A stretch of 6,359 nucleotides of DNA from Desulfarculus sp. (GCA_020216625.1 JAIUYB010000141.1:1-6359); one strand, 5' to 3'. Shown: positions 1 through 5,844, counted from the stretch's first letter. Notes: generated by a model from the sequence alone, not told the origin. Numbers and translations: made by a program.

Positions 1-444
1 GCGGTGGGCCAGGTCAAGAACCATCTGCGCGCGGTGCGGGGCCAGACCCAGGGTCAGGATGTCTTCCGGCGCCTGGAACAGAGCCTCATTTCGGGCCTGG
101 ACCTGATCCAGGACAACCCCCGCCTGTTTCGCCTCTATCTGCGCATCGTCTACGAGGGCGACGTGCCCCTGCGCGGCCAGTTGCTGCAATCCATCCGCCT
201 GTTCTCGCGTGACTACATCCTGGAGCTGCTGGCCGAGGGCCAGGCCCGGGGGGAGCTGCGACCGGACCTGGACCCGGCCCTGGCCGCCTTCGTGGTGGAC
301 GCGGTGCTGGAGCGCTTCCTGGTGGCCCGCAGCCAGGAGAACATGGACGCCGGCCTGGGGCTCTACGCCGCCCCGCCGGAGGATGCCGCTCGCCTGGCCC
401 ACGAGTTGGTGGAGCTGCTGCGCCGGGGCCTGGGGGCGGCCTGA
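1..444 (+). CDS. TetR/AcrR-type transcriptional regulator, C-terminal part (5' end outside window)
   Basis: The reading frame is open from the first base, so the gene is cut by the window edge; the GTG at position 4 is probably internal. The 147 visible codons are all-helical and resemble the C-terminal ligand-binding and dimerisation domain of TetR repressors: a helix around NPRLFRLYLRIVYEGD, then LLAEGQARGELRPDLDPALAAFVVDAVLERFL, a phrase pattern common in this family. The N-terminal helix-turn-helix that would bind DNA is not in the window, so the family call rests on the ligand domain alone. The TGA stop overlaps the mqnB ATG by one base (TGATG), so the two are probably co-transcribed and translationally coupled. 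An obvious inference is that the regulator controls its own operon, including the menaquinone genes, but no operator is visible. The ligand cannot be predicted. Confidence 0.72.
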   Translation, partial: AVGQVKNHLRAVRGQTQGQDVFRRLEQSLISGLDLIQDNPRLFRLYLRIVYEGDVPLRGQLLQSIRLFSRDYILELLAEGQARGELRPDLDPALAAFVVDAVLERFLVARSQENMDAGLGLYAAPPEDAARLAHELVELLRRGLGAA

Positions 445-1139
445 TGGCCTGGCTGGTCTTGGTGGCGGTGGAGGCCGAGGCCCGGCTGCTCATCCCCCGG
501 CTTTCGCCCGCTCCCCCCCTGGCCGGCAAGCCCTGCTGGCAAGGGACCCTGGCCGGCCGCCCGGTCTGGCTGGCCCTGACCGGACTGGGAGTGGTCCACG
601 CCGCCCACTGCCTGACCGCGGCCCTGGAGCGCCTGCCCGCGATCGACGCCGTCGTCAACCTGGGCTGCGCCGGGGCCTATGTCGGCTCCGGCCTGGGCCT
701 GGGTCAGGCCGCCCTGGCCACGCAATGCGTCCTGGCCGACTGGGGGGTGGACCGGGCCGACGGATGGCGTCCGCTGGAGGCCCTGGGTCTGCCCCTGGGC
801 CAGTCCGCCGACGGCCAGCCCCGCTTCCACGCCTGGCCCACCGACCCCGGCCTGAACCGGCTCCTGGCCGCCGCCAATCCCGGCCTGCCCCAAGGCCGAT
901 GCAACACCGTCTGCGCGGTCAGTGGCGACCCCGCCGTGGCCGCCACCCTGGAGGCCCGCTGGGGAGCCATCCTGGAGGACATGGAAAGCGCCGCCCTGGC
1001 CCTGGTGGCCGCCCAGTACGCCCGGCCCTTCGCCTGCCTGCGCGGAGTCAGCAACCTGGCCGGCCGGCGGGAGTTGGACCTTGCCGCCGGGGCCGAGGCC
1101 GCCCAACGCGCCCTGCTGCGCCTGGAGACCGCCCCATGA
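444..1139 (+). CDS. mqnB: Futalosine hydrolase (futalosine nucleosidase), menaquinone synthesis
   Basis: A 231-residue cytosolic nucleosidase of the MTA/SAH nucleosidase and purine nucleoside phosphorylase fold. In the futalosine pathway MqnB cleaves futalosine to hypoxanthine and dehypoxanthine futalosine. Visible marks are the N-terminal strand LVLVAVEAEA (residues 4-13), the glycine-rich VVNLGCAGAYVGSGLGLGQ (70-88), the family motif EDMESAA (178-184) that normally contacts the nucleoside ribose and base, and RGVSN (200-204), the short signature typical of futalosine hydrolases where MTA/SAH nucleosidases carry a SD pair. Length is normal for MqnB. The ATG overlaps the TetR stop by one base and has only a weak G-rich ribosome site, consistent with coupled translation. 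Its own TGA overlaps the mqnD start by four bases. MTA/SAH nucleosidase is the alternative, but direct linkage to mqnD makes MqnB much more likely. Confidence 0.9.
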   Translation: MAWLVLVAVEAEARLLIPRLSPAPPLAGKPCWQGTLAGRPVWLALTGLGVVHAAHCLTAALERLPAIDAVVNLGCAGAYVGSGLGLGQAALATQCVLADWGVDRADGWRPLEALGLPLGQSADGQPRFHAWPTDPGLNRLLAAANPGLPQGRCNTVCAVSGDPAVAATLEARWGAILEDMESAALALVAAQYARPFACLRGVSNLAGRRELDLAAGAEAAQRALLRLETAP

Positions 1140-1975
1140 CCCCACCCCGCGAGCTCGTCTTCGGCTATTCGCCCTGTCCCAACGACACCTTCGCCTTCCA
1201 CGCCCTGAGCCACGGCCTGGTCTCCATCCCCGGGGTCGGCATCAAGCCCTTCCTGGCCGACGTGGAGGAGCTCAACCGCCGGGCCTTGACCGGCGAGCTG
1301 CCCCTGACCAAGCTCTCCTTCCACGCCCTGGCCCATGTCCTGGACCGCTACGCCCTGCTGCGCTCCGGCGCGGCCCTGGGCCGGGGCTGCGGGCCGTTGC
1401 TGGTGGTCCGCCCGGGCGACGAAAACCTGGACCTGGCCAGCGCCACCGTGGCGGTACCCGGCCGGCTCACCACCGCCCAACTCCTGCTGAGCCTGTATCT
1501 GGGCCGCGCTCCCCAGGTTCAGCCGCTGCTGTTCAGTGAGATCATGCCCGCCGTGGCCGCCGGCCGCTTCCGGGCAGGGCTGATCATCCACGAGGGCCGC
1601 TTCACCTTCGCCCAGCACGGCCTGGTCCAGATGCTGGACCTGGGCCAGTGGTGGGAACAGACCACCGGCCTGCCCATCCCCCTGGGCTGCATCGCCATCC
1701 GCCGCGACCTGGGACCGGACCTGGCCGCCCGGATCGAGGCCGCGCTGGCCGCCAGCATTGAGGCCGCCTGGGCCGATCCCGCCGCCAGCGCCGCCTACGT
1801 CCTGGCCCACGCCCAGGAGATGGCCCCGGAAGTGATCCGACAACACATCGACCTCTACGTCAACCCCTTCAGCGCCGACCTGGGACCCGCCGGCCTGGCC
1901 GCCGTGGCCGAAACCCTGCGCCGTGGCCGCGCCGCCGGCCTGCTGCCCGAGGGGGAGTGGAGATTGGGGATGTAA
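1136..1975 (+). CDS. mqnD: 1,4-dihydroxy-6-naphthoate synthase, menaquinone synthesis
   Basis: This 279-residue enzyme converts cyclic dehypoxanthine futalosine to 1,4-dihydroxy-6-naphthoate in the futalosine menaquinone route. It has the periplasmic-binding-protein-like fold of the MqnA/MqnD family but no signal peptide, so it is cytosolic. Diagnostic motifs run in order: YSPCPNDTF (residues 11-19), DVEELN (42-47), TKLSFHAL (58-65), RGCGPL (83-88), PGRLTTA (108-114), IIHEGRFT (150-157), PIPLG (180-184) and YVNPFS (241-246). The HEGR histidine (H152) corresponds to the proposed catalytic histidine of characterised MqnD. SPCPND and HEGR distinguish MqnD from MqnA. The ATG at 1136 was chosen because it overlaps the mqnB TGA as ATGA, has GGAG eight bases upstream and gives a full-length family match. 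The same frame stays open back to 209 only because of the GC-rich composition. The stop codon lies inside the outer arm of the downstream palindrome. Confidence 0.95.
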   Translation: MTPPRELVFGYSPCPNDTFAFHALSHGLVSIPGVGIKPFLADVEELNRRALTGELPLTKLSFHALAHVLDRYALLRSGAALGRGCGPLLVVRPGDENLDLASATVAVPGRLTTAQLLLSLYLGRAPQVQPLLFSEIMPAVAAGRFRAGLIIHEGRFTFAQHGLVQMLDLGQWWEQTTGLPIPLGCIAIRRDLGPDLAARIEAALAASIEAAWADPAASAAYVLAHAQEMAPEVIRQHIDLYVNPFSADLGPAGLAAVAETLRRGRAAGLLPEGEWRLGM

Positions 1976-2093
1976 GAGAATGCGGGGGAACCCTTTTTGC
2001 TGCGCAAAAATGGTTCCCCCACACCCCCTCCGAAAAAGGCTGGGCGAAAGGGCTGGCGCCCTTTCGCCCGCGGGGGGATCTCTTACCCCATCC
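1968..2093. repeat. Composite palindrome: two hairpins enclosed by an outer inverted repeat
   Basis: Arms are read directly from the sequence. The outer arm GTAAGAGA (1972-1979) pairs with TCTCTTAC (2079-2086). It extends through GGAT (1968-1971) and ATCC (2090-2093) across a three-base CCC bulge. Inside are two hairpins. The first pairs GGGGGAACC (1984-1992) with GGTTCCCCC (2012-2020), then, after one mismatch, TTTTTGC (1994-2000) with GCAAAAA (2004-2010), around a 3-base loop. The second is a perfect 12-bp stem, GGGCGAAAGGGC (2042-2053) with GCCCTTTCGCCC (2058-2069), around TGGC. CCCCC (2024-2028) can also pair with the G run at 2072-2077 and would close around hairpin two. The mqnD stop codon is inside the left outer arm. 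Its layout suggests a dispersed intergenic repeat with a transcript-end role, of a kind I recall from Desulfobacterota genomes, but only one copy is visible here. Confidence 0.75.
2033..2069 (-). terminator. Probable intrinsic terminator of the thiolase-DUF35 unit
   Basis: Read on the - strand, the perfect 12-bp stem GGGCGAAAGGGC/GCCCTTTCGCCC with a 4-base loop is followed by AGCC and then TTTTT (complement of the A run 2033-2037). This is the shape of a Rho-independent terminator, 121 bases beyond the DUF35 stop codon. The four bases between stem and T run make it less than ideal. On the + strand neither hairpin of the palindrome is followed by a T run, so how mqnD transcription ends is less clear. 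Confidence 0.5.
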
Positions 2094-2144
2094 AATTTCT
2101 TGCCATCATCCGCCTTGTAGGCTGGACGGACTTTTCAAAGATGA

Positions 2145-2167
2145 GCGGCGCGGGAAACCCGCGCCGC
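2145..2167. repeat. Strong GC hairpin downstream of the DUF35 gene
   Basis: GCGGCGCGGG (2145-2154) pairs perfectly over 10 bp with CCCGCGCCGC (2158-2167) around an AAA loop. It starts 22 bases after the DUF35 stop on the - strand. The sequence that follows on that strand (TCATCTTTG) has only a short T run, so it may be a transcript-stabilising 3' hairpin or a weak first terminator rather than a full intrinsic terminator. Confidence 0.55.
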
Positions 2168-2189
2168 CAGACTAAGCCCCCCCATACAA

Positions 2190-2624
2190 TCAGGGGCGAT
2201 TGAATACGTAATTGATCTGTCCGTTGTCCAGCCGGTTGGCCTGGGTCGCCAGTTCCATGCCCACCTTCAACTCGGCGAAGGGCACGTCGCCCACTCGGCC
2301 GAAGACCTTGTAGTCGCCGTAGTCCAGTACCGCGATCACGTAGGGCACGTCCTGGGTGAAGCCCACCGGGGCGTACATCAGCTGGCTGAAGGTGATCAGC
2401 TTGCCCTTGCCGCTCACCGGGAACCATTCCATGTCGCTGGACAGGCAGGCGTGGCAGTCGGCCCGGGGCGGGAAGAATACCATGCCGCACTGTTTGCACT
2501 TGGTGCCCCGCACCTCGCCCTTTTCCAGGTAGTCGATGAAGTCGTTGACCTTGGTGGTGGCGGTGAAGGCCACGGTGCCGAAGCGGTTGAAGCGCAGATC
2601 GGCTTCCTTCTTCTCCTTGGCCAT
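2190..2624 (-). CDS. DUF35 zinc-ribbon/OB-fold protein, thiolase partner subunit
   Basis: A 144-residue protein of the DUF35 family (rubredoxin-like zinc ribbon followed by an OB fold; ChsH2, BbsA and archaeal thiolase-associated proteins are characterised members). An N-terminal helical segment (about residues 25-36, VNDFIDYLEKGE) leads into an intact zinc ribbon: C43-x2-C46 and C57-x2-C60 with PPR (52-54) between. The OB fold covers about residues 64-140 (GKGKLITFSQLMYAPVGFTQDVPYVIAVLDYGDYKVFGRV). Family members bind acyl-CoA-active thiolases or hydratases and help hold the CoA substrate. The gene starts three bases after the thiolase stop, and its ribosome site GGGGAGG lies across the end of the thiolase gene, so the two are co-translated and probably form one complex. 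Residues important for zinc are all present. The exact acyl-CoA substrate cannot be read from the sequence. Confidence 0.9.
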   Translation of the reverse strand: MAKEKKEADLRFNRFGTVAFTATTKVNDFIDYLEKGEVRGTKCKQCGMVFFPPRADCHACLSSDMEWFPVSGKGKLITFSQLMYAPVGFTQDVPYVIAVLDYGDYKVFGRVGDVPFAELKVGMELATQANRLDNGQINYVFNRP

Positions 2625-2627
2625 GGC

Positions 2628-3782
2628 TTACCTCCCCAGGATGCTGACGTTGCCGTACAGGCCCACGCCGCCGATGTTGTGCACCAGCCCGATCTGCGGG
2701 TCCTTGACCTGCATCTCCCCGGCCTCGTCGCGCAGTTGCAGCACGATGGTGCGGATTTGGCTGCCGCCGGTGGCTCCGATGGGATGGCCCTTGCTCAGCA
2801 GGCCGCCGTCGACGTTGACCGGGATCGAGCCTCCGATGTAGGTCTCCTTGGCCCGGATCAGCTCCCGGCCCTGGCCCGGCGCGGCGAAACCCAGGTTCTC
2901 GTAGGCCATCATCTCGGCGATGGTGAAGCAGTCGTGCACCTCGGCCACGTCCACCTGCTTGGGCCCGATGCCGGCCATCTTGTAGGCCTCCTGGCTGGCC
3001 AACTGGGCCACCTTCAGCCCGGTGAACAGGTCGCGACCGGCCATGTTCACCGGCGCGCTGGCCGCCCCCACCCCCAGCACCCAGACCGGCTTCTTGATCC
3101 CGAAATCCTTGACCCGCTGCTCGCTGGCCACGATGAAACAGGAGGAGCCGTCGGCGTTGGCGCAGCAGTCGAAGACCTTCAGGGGATTGGCCACCGGATC
3201 GGCGGTCAGGCAGGTGGGCAGGTCCACCACCTTCTTGAAGCCGGCCTTGGGGTTCAGCGCGCCGTAGTGGGCGGCCTTGACCCGGATCAGGGCCAGGTCC
3301 TCCTCGGTGGCGCCGTAGTGGTCCAGATAGGCCCGGGCGTACATGGCGTAATAGGCCGGCATCATGGTGCCAAAGGGGCTCTCCCACTGGATGTCGGCCC
3401 CACGGCCCATGCGCTCCTGGCTCTCGGCGCTGGTGATCTCGCTCATCTTCTGGAACCCCAGCACCAGCACGCAGTCATGCAGCCCGCTTTTCACCAGCGA
3501 ATAGGCCAGCTTAAGGCCGGTGCTGGAGGACGAGCACAGGGTTTCGGCGTAGAAGGTCGGCCCCGGGGTCAGCCCCAGGTACTCGGCCATCACCCCGGCC
3601 GGGCTGCGCTGCTTGTCATACTCCGGCGAGGAGCAGACCACCGAGGCGTCCACGTCCTTGCCCTGAATCTTGGCGTCGCTCATGGCCTCCTTGAAGGCCT
3701 CGAAGGCCAGCTCCCGGATCGAGCCCGGATAGCTGCGGGTGAAGGCGGACTGCCCCACCCCGATGATGGCAACCTTTCCCAT
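2628..3782 (-). CDS. SCP-x-type thiolase (acetyl-CoA acetyltransferase-like)
   Basis: A 384-residue thiolase-fold enzyme of the SCP-x/archaeal type that makes or breaks C-C bonds in 3-oxoacyl-CoA substrates. The N-terminal strand KVAIIGVGQSAFTR (residues 3-16) is typical. The nucleophile is probably C83 in ETLCSSSSTGLKLAYSLV. Other active-site motifs are HDCF (283-286), GGLLSKGHPIGATGG (326-340, with H333) and HNIGG (368-372), the last replacing the Cys-containing loop of classical thiolases. The ATG at 3782 was chosen because it has GGGGAG about eight bases upstream and matches the family N-terminus; an in-frame extension to 3914 would run through the promoter and terminator. It is the first gene of a unit with the DUF35 protein. 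Such pairs include archaeal acetoacetyl-CoA thiolase and benzoylsuccinyl-CoA thiolase (BbsAB). No HMG-CoA synthase is adjacent here, so a degradative acyl-CoA role is plausible but unproven. Confidence 0.9.
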   Translation of the reverse strand: MGKVAIIGVGQSAFTRSYPGSIRELAFEAFKEAMSDAKIQGKDVDASVVCSSPEYDKQRSPAGVMAEYLGLTPGPTFYAETLCSSSSTGLKLAYSLVKSGLHDCVLVLGFQKMSEITSAESQERMGRGADIQWESPFGTMMPAYYAMYARAYLDHYGATEEDLALIRVKAAHYGALNPKAGFKKVVDLPTCLTADPVANPLKVFDCCANADGSSCFIVASEQRVKDFGIKKPVWVLGVGAASAPVNMAGRDLFTGLKVAQLASQEAYKMAGIGPKQVDVAEVHDCFTIAEMMAYENLGFAAPGQGRELIRAKETYIGGSIPVNVDGGLLSKGHPIGATGGSQIRTIVLQLRDEAGEMQVKDPQIGLVHNIGGVGLYGNVSILGR

Positions 3783-3807
3783 GATTTGCTCCCCGCTAGA
3801 GGCGCGC

Positions 3808-3832
3808 GGCCGGCCCGACCCATCGGCCGGCC
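3808..3832. repeat. GGCCGGCC inverted repeat in the thiolase leader
   Basis: Two copies of the self-complementary octamer GGCCGGCC (3808-3815 and 3825-3832) can form an 8-bp hairpin around a 9-base loop. It falls in the predicted untranslated leader of the thiolase transcript, about 25 bases before the ATG. It could affect leader structure, but in DNA this GC-rich it may also be chance. Confidence 0.3.
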
Positions 3833-3859
3833 CTGGTTTCGCGGCTAGATTGTAGCTGC

Positions 3860-3887
3860 AATATAGATGTTTCAGCCCTGGGGTCAA
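3860..3887 (-). promoter_or_regulatory. Predicted sigma70-like promoter for the thiolase-DUF35 unit
   Basis: On the - strand, TTGACC (complement of 3882-3887) stands 16 bases before TATATT (complement of 3860-3865), a close match to the -35 and -10 consensus in otherwise GC-rich DNA. Transcription would start near 3853, giving a leader of about 70 bases before the ATG at 3782. It sits directly after the terminator of the upstream unit, as expected for an independently expressed pair. No clear operator was recognised. Confidence 0.6.
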
Positions 3888-3888
3888 G

Positions 3889-3934
3889 AAAAATCGCGGC
3901 CGGACGGCGGGCATTGTAGCGCACCGTCCGGCCG
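3889..3934 (-). terminator. Intrinsic terminator after the CooC-type gene
   Basis: Perfect 11-bp arms CGGCCGGACGG (3897-3907) and CCGTCCGGCCG (3924-3934) surround a 16-base loop. On the - strand the stem is followed by CGATTTTTCTTG, a T run suited to Rho-independent termination. It begins 26 bases past the TAG of the CooC-type gene and ends right at the thiolase promoter. Confidence 0.78.
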
Positions 3935-3959
3935 GGTGGTCGGGAAAGGTATTGGCGGG

Positions 3960-4736
3960 CTAGCCCTTGGTGGCCATCTCCACCAGGCGCTGGGCCATGT
4001 CGCGCACCGCGATCTTGGCCTTTTCGGCCACGTGGGCCGGGCAGGCGGCGTGCATGTCGGCGGCGATGATCTGGTCGTCGTAGTCCATGAAGCCCAGGAA
4101 CTCGAAGCCGGCCAGGGCCTTGGTCAGGTAGTCGCGGTCGGCTTGGGAGCGGATTTTGTTGCCCACGATCAGGATGCGGGTCAGGCCGATGTCCTTGGCC
4201 AGTTGGCGGATGTGCTCGGCGGTGTCGATGGAGCGCCGGCCGGGCTCCACCACCACCACCAGGAAGTCCACCCCCCGGGAGGTGCCCCGGCCCAGGTGCT
4301 CAAGCCCGGCCTCCATGTCCAGGATCAGGACGTCCTTGTGCAGCAGCACCAGGTGGGTCATCAGGGCCTTGAGCATGGTGGAGGCCGGGCAGATGCAGCC
4401 GCCGCCGCCCTTCTGCACGGTGCCCATCACCATCAGGCGCACCCCCTCGTGCTCCAAGGAGAGCTTGTCCGGCAGGTCGTGGACGGTGGGGTTGAGCTTG
4501 AAAAAGGTGCCCATGGCCCCGCCCTTGCTGTCGGTGCGCTCGTCGATGAGATCCTTCATGTCGCTGACCGGCACCAGGCTTTTATAGTCCGGGAAGCCCA
4601 GGGCCTGGCCCAGGTTGGCGTCCGGGTCGGCGTCCACGGCCAGCACCTTGAAACCCCGCTCGGCCAGGGTCTTGGCCAGCAGCGCCGCGAAAGTCGTCTT
4701 GCCCACGCCACCCTTGCCGCTCACGGCGATCTTCAT
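3960..4736 (-). CDS. cooC: CO dehydrogenase maturation ATPase, CooC/AcsF family
   Basis: A 258-residue cytosolic P-loop ATPase of the MinD/NifH-like (SIMIBI) class. CooC and AcsF use ATP to help insert nickel into the C-cluster of CO dehydrogenase or acetyl-CoA synthase. Marks are the deviant Walker A GKGGVGKTT (residues 7-15, signature lysine K8), switch I DADPDANLG (35-43), the nickel-binding C114-x-C116 inside KGGGGCICPAS (109-119), switch II DMEAGLEHLGRGT (140-152) and VGNKI (191-195) for base recognition. Length is normal for CooC. The start has an excellent ribosome site, AAGGAGG, six bases before ATG. The gene lies 39 bases after the BFD-like gene, probably in one operon, and is followed by an intrinsic terminator. 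No CO dehydrogenase subunit is in the window, so whether it serves CODH alone or the CODH/ACS complex is open. The symbol is by family; acsF would be the alternative. Confidence 0.92.
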   Translation of the reverse strand: MKIAVSGKGGVGKTTFAALLAKTLAERGFKVLAVDADPDANLGQALGFPDYKSLVPVSDMKDLIDERTDSKGGAMGTFFKLNPTVHDLPDKLSLEHEGVRLMVMGTVQKGGGGCICPASTMLKALMTHLVLLHKDVLILDMEAGLEHLGRGTSRGVDFLVVVVEPGRRSIDTAEHIRQLAKDIGLTRILIVGNKIRSQADRDYLTKALAGFEFLGFMDYDDQIIAADMHAACPAHVAEKAKIAVRDMAQRLVEMATKG

Positions 4737-4775
4737 GCCCGCCTCCTTGTCGCCCCGCCGATCCGGGGAGCGTGA

Positions 4776-5108
4776 TCAGTGTCCGCAACCGCCGCTGGGC
4801 CAGCCCGCCGGCGCTTGTCCGTAAATCTCCACCAACGAGGCCAGGTCGGCCTCGCAGGAACGCCCCTCGGGATGCAGCCGCCGGCAATCCCGCCCCCGGC
4901 CGGCCCCGGTCAACACCTTGAGCAGGGCCAGGGTGTGGGCCCCGCCTTGGATGGCCTCCAGGATCGCGGCCTTGGTCAGTCCCAGGCAGGGACAGACCAT
5001 TTCCTCGCCCCCGGCAATGCGCCAATCCCGGCTGGCCGGTCCGGCCGCGCGGTGACCGCCGCACCCGCAGCCGCAGCCGTCGTGTCCATGCTCATGCCCC
5101 GCGGACAT
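4776..5108 (-). CDS. Small BFD-like [2Fe-2S] protein with His/Cys-rich ends
   Basis: A 110-residue protein whose core (about 37-97) looks like the bacterioferritin-associated-ferredoxin (BFD) [2Fe-2S] fold: C39-x-C41 in MVCPCLGLTKAAILEAI, then C75 and C85 near the end of the helical part, finishing with ADLASLVEIYG. Such domains bind one [2Fe-2S] cluster and act as redox or docking modules. Before the core is a metal-binding-looking stretch with H5, H7, H9, C12, C14, C16 and H19, and the last residues are GGCGH, so both ends carry extra Cys/His. ATG 5108 is preferred: AAGGG lies shortly upstream, whereas the TTG at 5129 has no ribosome site. A shorter start at M37 (position 5000), just behind GAGG, cannot be excluded and would remove the His/Cys stretch. 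Position 39 bases before cooC suggests a role in nickel or Fe-S handling for CO dehydrogenase, which is inference. Confidence 0.75.
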   Translation of the reverse strand: MSAGHEHGHDGCGCGCGGHRAAGPASRDWRIAGGEEMVCPCLGLTKAAILEAIQGGAHTLALLKVLTGAGRGRDCRRLHPEGRSCEADLASLVEIYGQAPAGWPSGGCGH

Positions 5109-5234
5109 GGATGCCCTTTCGCGCCCCAAGGCGGGCGTTGTCGTAAGACCATTGCAACCATGATAAGGCCGCCGCCAGCCGCGCGCCAGTCCCGGGGGGG
5201 GCTCCCAGCGGCGCGGCCGGCCCGGAGGAGGGGC

Positions 5235-5828
5235 TCAGCCTTCTTCCTGGATCAGATCCGCGTAATGAAGTCGCAGGCAATCCGGGCAGAGCCCGTGGCT
5301 GAAATCGGTCTGCGAATGGTGGCTGATGTAAGACTCCATTTGCTCCCACCGCCCCTGCTCGTTGCGGATGCGCTTGCAGTGGGCGCAGATGGACAACAGC
5401 CCCCGCAACTGGCTCAGCTCGCGCTCGCGGGCGGCGCGCAGGGCCGCCTCGGCCTCGAAACGCTCGGTGATGTCGTGGCAGGAGCCGATGTACCCGGCGA
5501 ACTGGCCTTGCTCGTCATGGAAGGGCGCGCCCCGGTCGAAGATATGGCGATACACTCCGTCGTGGCGGCGCAGGCGGTAGATCATCTCGAAGGGCTTGCG
5601 TTGCGCGAAATGGCCCAGGTAGATGTCCAGGCAGCGCTGGAAGTCCTCGGGATGCACCCCCTCGGCCCAGCCGTTGCCCACCTCCTGCTCCAGGGTCCGG
5701 CCGGTGAACTCCAGCCAGCGTTGATTGAAATAATCGCACTCGGTGGAGGTGTTGGCCCGCCAGATCAGGATCGGGGCCTGCTCCACCAGCAAGCGGTACT
5801 CCGAAAAACTTAGCACTGGCTCGGACAT
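5235..5828 (-). CDS. PAS-domain protein with C-terminal four-cysteine motif, no catalytic output
   Basis: A 197-residue soluble protein. Residues about 8-125 form a PAS domain with PAC segment: YRLLVEQAPILIWRANTSTECDYFNQRWLEFTG, VHPEDFQRCLDIY, FEMIYRLRRHDGVYRHIFDRGAPF, then FAGYIGSCHDITER. A charged helix, likely coiled coil (122-143), leads to LLSICAHCKRIRNEQGRWEQMESYI and DFSHGLCPDCLRLHY, with C148-x2-C151 and C181-x2-C184 plus H178. This tail is common at the end of PAS and response-regulator proteins in Desulfobacterota and probably binds zinc. No kinase, GGDEF, EAL or DNA-binding domain is present, so it is a sensor or adaptor needing a partner. ATG 5828 has GAGG six bases upstream. The gene ends 126 bases before the BFD-like gene on the same strand, so shared transcription is possible but not shown. 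The PAS ligand is unknown. Confidence 0.88.
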   Translation of the reverse strand: MSEPVLSFSEYRLLVEQAPILIWRANTSTECDYFNQRWLEFTGRTLEQEVGNGWAEGVHPEDFQRCLDIYLGHFAQRKPFEMIYRLRRHDGVYRHIFDRGAPFHDEQGQFAGYIGSCHDITERFEAEAALRAARERELSQLRGLLSICAHCKRIRNEQGRWEQMESYISHHSQTDFSHGLCPDCLRLHYADLIQEEG

Positions 5829-5844
5829 GCCCGCCTCACACCAT

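Noticed and set aside
209..1135. Open frame continuing upstream of mqnD, which would give a 588-residue protein
   Set aside because: The extension overlaps TetR and mqnB completely, is rich in Pro, Arg and Gly with low-complexity runs, and resembles no family. MqnD is complete from the ATG at 1136.
1923..2203. Several short + strand frames (65-72 codons) over the intergenic palindromes
   Set aside because: They cross the hairpins in all three frames with no ribosome site or family resemblance; the region is better explained as structured non-coding DNA.
2451..3848. Long + strand open frame (465 codons) opposite the thiolase and DUF35 genes
   Set aside because: It is antisense to two clearly recognisable proteins and reads as Gly/His/Val/Leu-rich low-complexity sequence typical of GC-rich shadow frames.
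3783..3914. 44-residue N-terminal extension of the thiolase
   Set aside because: It would cover a promoter, a GC hairpin and part of the terminator. The start at 3782 has a good ribosome site and matches the family N-terminus.
3867..4775. Long + strand open frame opposite the CooC-type gene
   Set aside because: It is antisense to a protein with intact ATPase motifs, rich in His, Gly, Val and Gln, with no recognisable fold.
5109..5234. Possible promoter or terminator between the PAS and BFD-like genes
   Set aside because: GC-rich segments can pair only imperfectly with no T run, and no -35/-10 pair at proper spacing was convincing, so no site is called here.
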